Part shown: positions 55,516 to 64,000 of the stretch, one piece after another
How positions within the stretch are numbered: the stretch's first letter is position 1
Layout of the letters: every line of letters starts with the position of its first letter
NCBI RefSeq assembly: GCF_003364215.1
Contig: NZ_NXLU01000007.1
Coordinates: forward strand, 1-64,000
Direction of reading: 5' to 3'
Source of the DNA: Helicobacter cholecystus
GTDB taxonomy: Bacteria; Campylobacterota; Campylobacteria; Campylobacterales; Helicobacteraceae
Length of the DNA: 64,000 bases
Program-made: the position numbers and the translations under genes
The notes under the pieces: generated by a model
Told to the model about the DNA's origin: nothing
What the model saw: the letters and a program-made list of their open reading frames with translations, nothing else
Databases searched by the model: none

Positions 55516-56737
55516 AGTTTTTTTATCCTTATTTGTCTTATTTTGCATAGGTTATGGAGCTGATGCAAAGCTTGAGATTGTTAAAACAAGACAGAAATTA
55601 CCCAATGTGATGGTTAATGTTTATGGAACAGGACTTCCATATAAAGTTTTTAATCTTGTTGCTAAAGATTTGGAAGTGAGTGGGAATTTTAAAGTTTTGA
55701 CACAGAATAAAAATGATAACAATCCAAATTACACATATTATCAGACACAAAGAATAGATATGCTTGTAGAAATGACACAAGAGAAAGATCGTTTTAATCT
55801 CTATTTGTATGATATCAATGCAAAAGAGAGAGTGCTTCAAAAAAGCTATATTTTGCAAGAAAATGATCTCTATCCCTTTGTCTCACATACAATGGCTAAT
55901 GATGTGAATAATTATCTTAAAGCTCCAAGCATTGCTTGGATGAATCGAAAGGTCATTTTTTCAAAACTGCTTGCTCCCTCAAAAAGCGAAATTGTTGTAG
56001 CTGATTACACATTGAGTTATCAAAAAAGTATTATTAATGACGGTTTAAATATTTTTCCAAAATGGGCAGATAGTGAACAAACAAGTATTTATTTCACCAA
56101 ATATCTTGATCGCCCAACAATTCTTAAATACAATCTTGATACACGAAAATTTGATCGTATTTTAAGCTCCCAAGGAATTGCTATTGTTTCTGATGTGAGC
56201 AGTGATGGTAAAAAAATTCTTGTCAGTATGTCACCAATTTCACAGGCCGATGTTTATCTTTATGATTTGGAAGCAAAAAGTACAAAGCGTTTAACAAATT
56301 ATCCCGGAATTGATGTTGGAGGTAATTTTATTGATAAAAATAAGAAGATTATTTTTATTTCAGATCGTCTAGGTTATCCTAATATTTTCATGATGAATGA
56401 AGATGGGAGCGGGGTAGAGCAAGTTGTTTTTCATGGACGAAACAATAGTTCTGCAACTTCAAATGGAGACTATGTAGTTTATTCAAGTCGTGAAGAAAAA
56501 AATGAATTTGGTGCAAGTACATTTAATCTGTATATGATTGCCCCAGGATCTTCTGAAATTAGAAGGATTACTGTCAATGGTGCAAACCAAATGCCTAGAT
56601 TTTCAAGAGATGGACAGAATGTAATGTTTCTTAAAAACACACAGCACCAAAGTGCTTTGGGAATTGTAAGATTGAGATATAATAAAACCTATTTATTTCC
56701 AATTTCAAAATTAAAAATCCAGTCTTTTGATTGGTAA
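55508..56737 (+). CDS. tolB: Tol-Pal system periplasmic protein TolB
   Basis: TolB (409 aa) has a signal peptide (NRVFLSLFVLFCIGYGADA), an N-terminal alpha/beta domain and a six-bladed beta-propeller with repeats such as SDVSSDGKKILVSM and MPRFSRDGQNVMFL. I chose the ATG at 55508, with AAAGGAG eight bases upstream; it overlaps the TolA-like gene by 8 bases. Confidence 0.95.
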   Translation: MNRVFLSLFVLFCIGYGADAKLEIVKTRQKLPNVMVNVYGTGLPYKVFNLVAKDLEVSGNFKVLTQNKNDNNPNYTYYQTQRIDMLVEMTQEKDRFNLYLYDINAKERVLQKSYILQENDLYPFVSHTMANDVNNYLKAPSIAWMNRKVIFSKLLAPSKSEIVVADYTLSYQKSIINDGLNIFPKWADSEQTSIYFTKYLDRPTILKYNLDTRKFDRILSSQGIAIVSDVSSDGKKILVSMSPISQADVYLYDLEAKSTKRLTNYPGIDVGGNFIDKNKKIIFISDRLGYPNIFMMNEDGSGVEQVVFHGRNNSSATSNGDYVVYSSREEKNEFGASTFNLYMIAPGSSEIRRITVNGANQMPRFSRDGQNVMFLKNTQHQSALGIVRLRYNKTYLFPISKLKIQSFDW

Positions 56738-56752
56738 GCAGGAGGGAATAGA

Positions 56753-57286
56753 ATGAGAATTTTGTTTTTTTGTTTATTAAGTCTTTTGTTTATTGCTTGT
56801 GGGGGCAAAAAAGTTGATTCTTCACAAAGTAGCTCATCTATTGCAATACAGCAACCCCAGTCCGAGCCTCAAGAGAAGGAAGAGGAGGCAATACCAGAAG
56901 TTGTAGAGGTGATAGAGGAGTATACACCTACAAAAAAACCTTTTAATCCAAAAGATTTGAAAATTATTTATTTTGCCTTTGATTCTTTTGCCCTTTCAAA
57001 AGAAATGTTTGATGAAGTGAATTTCAATGTGGATTTACTCAAAAGCTACCCAGAAGTCAAGGTTTTGCTTGAAGGAAATACTGATGCTTATGGAAGTGAT
57101 GAATATAATTTTGCTTTAGGGACAAAGAGAGCATTAGTTGTTAAAGATGCTTTAATTGTAAGAGGAGTGCATAAAGATAGGATAGCAATTATTAGTTTTG
57201 GGGAAACAAAGCCAGTATGTACAACATCTTTAGATGCAGAATGCAGACAAAAAAATCGAAGAGTCAATTTTGTTGTTGAGAAATAA
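56753..57286 (+). CDS. pal: Peptidoglycan-associated lipoprotein Pal
   Basis: Pal (177 aa) has a lipoprotein signal with lipobox LFIAC (Cys16), a Ser/Glu/Pro-rich linker and a C-terminal OmpA-like peptidoglycan-binding domain (about 65-175) containing EGNTDAYGSDEYNFALGTKR and a basic RRVNF near the end. It is the Omp18/PAL antigen of this group. AGGAGG lies before the ATG. Confidence 0.97.
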   Translation: MRILFFCLLSLLFIACGGKKVDSSQSSSSIAIQQPQSEPQEKEEEAIPEVVEVIEEYTPTKKPFNPKDLKIIYFAFDSFALSKEMFDEVNFNVDLLKSYPEVKVLLEGNTDAYGSDEYNFALGTKRALVVKDALIVRGVHKDRIAIISFGETKPVCTTSLDAECRQKNRRVNFVVEK

Positions 57287-58247
57287 GTTTTTTGCATTTT
57301 GCATAGCCTTACCTCTTTTGGGAGGTGAGCCTTCTGCATTTGAAAGTCAAAGCGGTGTAACAAAAAAAGATATTAAAAGTCTCAAGGATACAAGCTTAAA
57401 TCTTTCTTCTCTTATAGTCGATTTGCAAGGTAGGCTTGAAGCCTTAGAGCAGATGCAGTATGGAATTCAGAGTCTTTATGATGCACAGGGTCAGAAAGTG
57501 CAAAAACTTACAGAAGAGCTTGAGGCTCAAAATGTTTTTATGCAAGAAACTCGTGCAAGACTTGAGATATTAAAAGAGCAAATTGAGCAAATTAAAATCT
57601 CTCAAAGTCAAAATGAGCAAAATTATCGGAATGCCATGATTTCTCTTGATGGATTGGGTGAAAAGATTAAAGAAGTCTCTCAAGTGGGGAGCGTATTAAA
57701 TGATTTGGTTTTAAAAGAATTTCAAAGTGTAAGAGAAGAGTTTGCCAAGCAAGCTGAGGTTATTGCAAAAGATCAAGAAAATATTCAAAAACTCAGTGTT
57801 GAAATTGAAAAAATGTATGAGGAGCGTCGTAAGATTCAAGAGCGTAATGCTTTTAAAAATCCACAAAAAAAGCCCGAGGTTTTTAAAGAAGCTAAAAGTA
57901 TGTACTGGGGAAAGAGTTTTGATGATGCAAGAGTGCGTTTTGCTTGGTTATTAGAGCAAGGATATGAAAAGGCTGAAAGCAGTTTTTTCTTAGGGCAAAT
58001 TGCTTTTAGACAAGGCAGATATAATGATGCGATTATTTATTACAAACAAAGTGCAGTTTTAAATGACAAGGCAAGTTATATGCCTGTATTGCTTTTGCAT
58101 ACGATAAAATCTTTTCAAGCATTAAATGATAATAAAAGTGCTTTAACCTTTGCACAGAGTCTAATTGCTCATTATCCAAAAAGTAAAGAAGCAGCTCAAG
58201 CCAAGGCCATTGAAAGAAAAATAAAAGGAGAAAAAAAAGATGAATAA
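57276..58247 (+). CDS. cpoB: Tol-Pal coordination protein CpoB/YbgF
   Basis: This 323-aa periplasmic protein has a signal-like N-terminus, a long coiled coil (about residues 25-200) and a C-terminal TPR-like region (YWGKSFDDARVRFAWLLEQG, LGQIAFRQGRYNDAIIYYKQ). I place the start at TTG 57276, since the upstream frame lies within pal and lacks a signal peptide; two further TTG codons lie just before it, so the exact start is unsure. It overlaps pal by 11 bases and slyD by 8. Confidence 0.88.
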   Translation: MRNKFFAFCIALPLLGGEPSAFESQSGVTKKDIKSLKDTSLNLSSLIVDLQGRLEALEQMQYGIQSLYDAQGQKVQKLTEELEAQNVFMQETRARLEILKEQIEQIKISQSQNEQNYRNAMISLDGLGEKIKEVSQVGSVLNDLVLKEFQSVREEFAKQAEVIAKDQENIQKLSVEIEKMYEERRKIQERNAFKNPQKKPEVFKEAKSMYWGKSFDDARVRFAWLLEQGYEKAESSFFLGQIAFRQGRYNDAIIYYKQSAVLNDKASYMPVLLLHTIKSFQALNDNKSALTFAQSLIAHYPKSKEAAQAKAIERKIKGEKKDE

Positions 58248-58791
58248 AGTTGAAAATGGAAAAATGATTGCGATTGAGTATCGTGTAAAAAATCAAGAAA
58301 CAAATGAAGTTGTTGATGAAAATATTGGAGCAGAGCCTTTAGAGTTTTTAATGGGATCCTCTCAAGTTATTGCTGGGCTTGAAAAAGGAATTGAGGGGAT
58401 GAGCGAGGGAGAGACAAAGCAAATTGTGATAGCTCCAGAAGATGCTTATGGGACATACCGTATTGAGTTTTTGCAAGAAGTTCCAAAAGAGCAATTTGAA
58501 GGGATTGATTTAAAAGAAGGCATGACACTCTTTGGTCATGGTGAAGATGGAAGAAGTGTGCAGGTGATTGTTAAGAGTTTTAATGATAAAACAGTGATGA
58601 TTGATTATAATCATCCCTTAGCAGGAAAAACTCTTGTATTTGATGTGACAATTAAGGGGATAAGAGAAGCAACTGACGCTGATTTTATAGCAATGGGTGG
58701 TGGATGTGGCTGTGGCAGTGGTGATCACCATCACAAAGAAGGGGGATGCTGTGGTGGAAATGGTGGGGGATGCTGTGAAGGACATCACTAG
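58240..58791 (+). CDS. slyD: FKBP-type peptidyl-prolyl isomerase SlyD with metal-binding tail
   Basis: SlyD (183 aa) has an FKBP domain with the inserted-flap arrangement (LEFLMGSSQVIAGLEKGIEG, NHPLAGKTLVFDVTI) and a C-terminal tail (about 153-183) rich in Cys (6), His (5) and Gly. That tail binds nickel in SlyD proteins and can feed hydrogenase or urease maturation. AAAAGGAG precedes the ATG. A hairpin overlaps its stop codon and a C10 tract follows. Confidence 0.96.
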   Translation: MNKVENGKMIAIEYRVKNQETNEVVDENIGAEPLEFLMGSSQVIAGLEKGIEGMSEGETKQIVIAPEDAYGTYRIEFLQEVPKEQFEGIDLKEGMTLFGHGEDGRSVQVIVKSFNDKTVMIDYNHPLAGKTLVFDVTIKGIREATDADFIAMGGGCGCGSGDHHHKEGGCCGGNGGGCCEGHH

Positions 58792-58808
58792 TCCTTAACC
58801 CCCCCCCC
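58765..58808 (+). terminator. Hairpin across the slyD stop, with C-tract arm
   Basis: AAGGAC at 58778-58783 pairs with GTCCTT at 58791-58796 around a 7-base loop. The stem can extend by pairing GGGGG at 58765-58769 with part of the C10 tract at 58799-58808, leaving an internal loop. T-rich sequence follows (58809-58823), so this is a candidate intrinsic terminator whose strength could change with C-tract length. Confidence 0.45.
58799..58808 (+). repeat. Homopolymeric C10 tract upstream of an MFS gene
   Basis: Ten consecutive C residues lie 46 bases before the MFS start codon and 7 bases after the slyD stop. It is the longest G/C homopolymer I saw in the window (others are at most six). In Helicobacter and Campylobacter, tracts of this kind change length by slipped-strand mispairing and switch genes on or off, either in coding sequence or in promoters. 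Confidence 0.85.
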
Positions 58809-58854
58809 TTCATTATTTTTTTCTTCTGACTTTTTATTTTTCAAAAGGATTTTT

Positions 58855-61388
<2,534 letters not shown>

Positions 61389-61417
61389 TTAAGAGAATAA
61401 CCAAAACCTAGACCCTT

Positions 61418-62038
61418 TTACAAACCTTGGATAAATATATTCCAAATTTTTTCTATCTCTTCATCATTAAGATGCACACAAGAGGCGGTATGTAGGAGGG
61501 TTATAATTTTTTCTTTTGGAAATGTAGGGCCAGTAATGCATTGAGGGTGAGCAAATAAAAAAGATCGTCCCAGAGCGATGGTTTGATCTAGATTTTCATT
61601 GCAAATAAAGCATTTATTTTCATTATGCCGTGTATTTCTTCCTTCATACAAAAGAAGTTTTATGCTCATTTCAATTACAACGCGTATAGGATGCTGTTTG
61701 CTTAAAATGTGTGCTCCCCAATTTAAAAGTTCAAAATAAAACTCTTCAATCCCATCAACTTCTTTAAGATGAGTATTAAGCATTGAAATAAAAGTTTTCC
61801 ATACATACACTCTTTCATATTCTCTTTCCCAAGAATAAGAGAGTTGGAGAATATTGCGAATCTTGGGGATAAAAAATCCGTTATTTTGAGTATCAAAATC
61901 AATTTTTCTTCCTAAATCAATAATGCTATGACGCACACCATAAAAACGATAAAGTTCAAGCACTTTTGTAGGGGTTAAAATCCTTAGAAATAAATCTTGA
62001 TTTCTAATAATACTTTTATGAAGAATATAGCCCTGCAT
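61418..62038 (-). CDS. recO: Recombination mediator RecO (Campylobacterales type)
   Basis: This 206-aa protein starts with an OB-like fold (MQGYILHKSIIRNQDLFLRI) followed by a helical domain with a Cys/His set C143-x2-C146 ... H164-x2-C167, a probable zinc site. RecO loads RecA on SSB-coated DNA. The sequence is divergent from E. coli RecO, as is the H. pylori RecO identified at HP0951, which I take to be the counterpart. It lies 6 bases after the aldolase-like gene. Confidence 0.75.
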   Translation of the reverse strand: MQGYILHKSIIRNQDLFLRILTPTKVLELYRFYGVRHSIIDLGRKIDFDTQNNGFFIPKIRNILQLSYSWEREYERVYVWKTFISMLNTHLKEVDGIEEFYFELLNWGAHILSKQHPIRVVIEMSIKLLLYEGRNTRHNENKCFICNENLDQTIALGRSFLFAHPQCITGPTFPKEKIITLLHTASCVHLNDEEIEKIWNIFIQGL

Positions 62039-62044
62039 AGATTC

Positions 62045-62638
62045 TTATAGGCTTGCATTAAAGTGTAAAATTTTACAAGTATTTTCTATGATGGCAATAT
62101 TTTTTGCTAAAGAGTGCAAATCTCGATCAAAAGCATAGATTCCATAACCTTTAATAATTAAAAAGCGTTGATTGCTTTTAGTGATTTGTTGTGCAATCTC
62201 ATAGGGTGCTCTCTCATACCACGAAGAGTAATTCCCAAGATCCCAAATTTCAATCTCTTCTCCCAAAATTTGTTGCCCAAAGAAGTCCAAAGGCCTTAAA
62301 TGTGAATATTTTAAAGAATAAGAAACCGTATAAGGTGGCATCGCATATGCAATAAACTTTGCATTTTTGTATGCTTTATAGATTTGGGCATGGATGGGGG
62401 TATCAATACTTGCCTCATACCAGCGATAATCTTTTTGAGTGTTGAGTGAAATGAGATTACTTGGATTAAGATCATCAAATACCGCTTGTTTAGAGTTAAT
62501 CACAAAATTTTCATAAGTCAGTCGTGCAGAAATTGATCCATGGAAAATACCAAAAAAATTTTTTCTAAACATAGCAAGTGAGATATGCTTAAGGGAGCTA
62601 AGTAATTTATTATCAACATTATTGAAGTGAGCACTCAT
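62045..62638 (-). CDS. Class II aldolase/adducin-fold protein lacking metal ligands
   Basis: This 197-aa protein follows the class II aldolase layout: HGSISARL at about residues 33-40, then ASIDTPIHAQIYKAY, a central AYAMPPYTVSYS and a late IIKGYGIYAFDRDL. In active aldolases (for example L-fuculose-phosphate aldolase) the last two segments read HTHSPYA and NHG and carry three zinc-binding His. Here all three are replaced (Tyr98, Met100, Tyr165). It is unlikely to be a zinc aldolase and may have a binding or structural role. It is co-oriented with recO, 6 bases apart. Confidence 0.7.
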   Translation of the reverse strand: MSAHFNNVDNKLLSSLKHISLAMFRKNFFGIFHGSISARLTYENFVINSKQAVFDDLNPSNLISLNTQKDYRWYEASIDTPIHAQIYKAYKNAKFIAYAMPPYTVSYSLKYSHLRPLDFFGQQILGEEIEIWDLGNYSSWYERAPYEIAQQITKSNQRFLIIKGYGIYAFDRDLHSLAKNIAIIENTCKILHFNASL

Positions 62639-62836
62639 TTAGATTCCTTTGAAAATTTAGTTTTAATATTATAACTTTTTAAAAGTTTAAGAGGCTGGTT
62701 TATCTTACGGAGAATCCACAAAGAGCAATAAGAAAAAATCCCTAGTTCTAAAAGAGATTAATATTTTATAACTAATGATTATTTATACTAATGATATTAT
62801 AAAATCTTATACAAATAGACTAAAGGTTATATTTTT

Positions 62837-62863
62837 TTAGCAAAGTAAATAGAATATTGCTAA
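62837..62863 (+). promoter_or_regulatory. CIRCE-like HrcA operator
   Basis: TTAGCA-N15-TGCTAA spans exactly 27 bases, the length and outer arms of CIRCE (TTAGCACTC-N9-GAGTGCTAA). The inner CTC/GAG triplets are replaced by AAG and TAT, so it is a degenerate copy. It lies just upstream of the -10 box of hrcA itself, as expected for autoregulation. Confidence 0.65.
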
Positions 62864-62870
62864 TTTTGAG

Positions 62871-62876
62871 TATAAT
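62871..62876 (+). promoter_or_regulatory. -10 box for hrcA-grpE
   Basis: A perfect TATAAT follows seven bases after the CIRCE-like repeat and 47 bases before the hrcA ATG. Binding of HrcA at the repeat would cover the -35 region. Confidence 0.6.
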
Positions 62877-62923
62877 CCATTTTGTGGTTTTTGTTAAGAC
62901 TATAAAAAAATTTGAGTTAGGCA

Positions 62924-63715
62924 ATGAGTAAAAGAAAACAAACGCTTTTAAAGTATGTAGTTGAAGAGTATCTAGAAAGTGGGACACCTATTGGTTCTCA
63001 AACTCTAAAAACCTCTATCAATCTCTCCATTTCATCAGCCACAATCCGTAATGGATTTAAGGCATTGATGGATGAAGGTTTTTTGCTTCAGCCTCATATC
63101 AGTAGTGGGCGGATTCCCTCTTTTTTAGCATTAAAGGATTATTGGAGAAATACTCTTGAGCTAGGCAGTGAGAAAATTCTTAGTGATGCACAAGAACTCC
63201 AAAAACTTTCTGCTGAGATTGGGTGTTTTGTTGCATCTATTGATATAGAAAACCTAAAGCTTAAAGAAGTTGAAAACTTTGAAGATAAGTTTTTGGTTTT
63301 GAAATTTAATAAAGAAAAAGAAGTGCTTCTTCGCTATGTCCCTCAACTTTTTAGATTTCTTAATGAGCTTGTGGGAATGGATTTAGAAGATATTCAATCA
63401 ATTGCACATCAGGTGCATGCAAAAGATCTTTTGCAATCTTTGGTATCTATTAACCAAAAAACTTACTTTCATGGTGCAAAATATCTTTCTAGTTTAATGG
63501 AAGAAAAACGAGGTGAAAGATTGTTTTTTGAAATGATTGAGGGAAGAATCTTTGAGCGATTGAGTAATGGAATTTACTTTGAGGAGATACTTCCAAAAGG
63601 GTATATTTTATTTATACAAAATGTTTTAATAGAAGAAAAAAAATCAAGAGTTTTATTTTGCGGAACACTGGATTGTGATTATCGCAAGACTCAATCTATT
63701 TGGAAAGGAGAGTAA
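62924..63715 (+). CDS. hrcA: Heat-shock repressor HrcA (short form)
   Basis: HrcA (263 aa) represses chaperone operons at CIRCE sites. The N-terminal winged helix includes YLESGTPIGSQTLKTSINLS and SSATIRNGFKALMDEGFLLQ. The protein is much shorter than the ~340 aa of Bacillus HrcA, similar to H. pylori HrcA. The Shine-Dalgarno (GTTAGG) is weak. grpE starts at its stop codon, and dnaK presumably follows beyond the window. Confidence 0.93.
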   Translation: MSKRKQTLLKYVVEEYLESGTPIGSQTLKTSINLSISSATIRNGFKALMDEGFLLQPHISSGRIPSFLALKDYWRNTLELGSEKILSDAQELQKLSAEIGCFVASIDIENLKLKEVENFEDKFLVLKFNKEKEVLLRYVPQLFRFLNELVGMDLEDIQSIAHQVHAKDLLQSLVSINQKTYFHGAKYLSSLMEEKRGERLFFEMIEGRIFERLSNGIYFEEILPKGYILFIQNVLIEEKKSRVLFCGTLDCDYRKTQSIWKGE

Positions 63716-64000
63716 ATGGGTGAAGAACAAAATGACGAAGTCCAAGCTTGCAAGGAAGAAAATTTAGCAACCCAAAGCAATGAGGATTTTGAAGAAAAAT
63801 TTAAAAATCTTGAGCAAGAATATTTGAGGGTTCATGCAGATTTTGAAAATGTCAAAAAACGCTTAGAGCGCGAGAAATATCAAGCTTTAGAGTATTGCTA
63901 CGAAGGGATTGCAAAAGACTTGCTTCCTGTTGTGGATACCTTAGAGAAGGCATATCAAAGTGCAATCGATGCACAGCAAGAAGCAATCAGCGATGGCATT
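63716..64000 (+). CDS. grpE: Nucleotide-exchange factor GrpE, N-terminal part
   Basis: The ATG at 63716 directly follows the hrcA stop, with AAAGGAGAG upstream, and the frame stays open for 95 codons to the window edge. The acidic N-terminus is followed by [18 protein letters not shown] and [14 protein letters not shown], the conserved GrpE coiled-coil and core start. GrpE drives ADP release from DnaK. The C-terminal beta domain is outside the window. Confidence 0.95.
   Translation, partial: MGEEQNDEVQACKEENLATQSNEDFEEKFKNLEQEYLRVHADFENVKKRLEREKYQALEYCYEGIAKDLLPVVDTLEKAYQSAIDAQQEAISDGI

Larger units (their letters stand above)
62639..62923. other. Divergent regulatory region between the aldolase-like gene and hrcA
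   Basis: This 285-base A/T-rich region has no gene that I can support. It holds the CIRCE-like repeat (62837-62863) and a -10 box for hrcA-grpE. TATAAT-like hexamers on the minus strand near 62665-62675 could serve the aldolase-like gene. Confidence 0.6.

Overview
The window comes from an AT-rich genome of the order Campylobacterales, most likely a Helicobacter of the enterohepatic type. Gene order matches Helicobacter pylori in several blocks: fliK-flgD-flgE2, MBL-thiF-motA-motB, nuc-chePep-gmk-tatA-argS, csd4 with a FliS co-chaperone-like gene, slt-galU, copA-copZ, kch-rpmB and hrcA-grpE. A long block matches Campylobacter jejuni instead: rplU-rpmA-obg-proB-fmt-birA-parA-parB-atp-exbB/exbD-tolA-tolB-pal-cpoB-slyD. 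The arginine genes argJ and argD point away from H. pylori, which lacks arginine biosynthesis. The species call is inference from remembered gene order; no database search was possible.

Layout. 1-8.2 kb (minus strand): the start of an unidentified gene, argJ, a K+ channel, rpmB, then alaS-ccoS-fqrB, and gpmI. 8.3-12.8 kb (plus): the flagellar hook operon fliK-flgD-flgE2, with a sigma-54-type promoter. 12.8-17.4 kb: argD (minus), then an MBL-fold hydrolase, a ThiF/MoeB E1-like enzyme, a JAMM peptidase, motA and motB (plus). 17.4-21.7 kb (minus): fliP, an AbgT transporter, trmA, a HigB/Gp49-like toxin-family gene with no visible antitoxin, and the nuclease gene nucT. 21.7-29.8 kb (plus): chePep, gmk, tatA, argS, then an envelope-glycan trio (ABC flippase, O-antigen ligase, two-domain glycosyltransferase). 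29.7-36.4 kb (minus): a FliS co-chaperone-like gene, then slt, galU, a small membrane protein, copA, copZ and a GT2 glycosyltransferase. 36.5-41.4 kb: csd4 (plus), the essential orphan regulator hsrA and a giant flgL with a sigma-54-type promoter (minus). 41.4-58.8 kb (plus): one almost gap-free 17-kb run joining ribosomal proteins, a DUF535/VirK protein, Obg, proline and formyl-Met enzymes, chromosome partitioning, F1Fo ATP synthase and the Tol-Pal system. 58.8-64 kb: an MFS transporter behind a C10 tract, gdhA, recO, a class II aldolase-fold protein without its metal ligands, and hrcA-grpE behind a CIRCE-like operator.

Functionally the window is mostly core: translation, energy, motility and envelope. 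Motility is spread over at least five places: hook, stator, FliP export, ChePep, and FlgL with the FliS co-chaperone-like gene. The parts most worth a second look are carbohydrate-binding-like modules inside the second hook protein, the intergenic C10 tract that may tune the MFS gene, the E1/JAMM pair without a visible ubiquitin-like partner, the orphan toxin-like gene, and several proteins that keep a fold but have lost signature residues (HsrA, ChePep, the K+ channel RCK domain, the aldolase). I found no rRNA, tRNA, CRISPR array, insertion sequence or prophage. Start codons were chosen from Shine-Dalgarno placement; TTG and GTG starts are common here.
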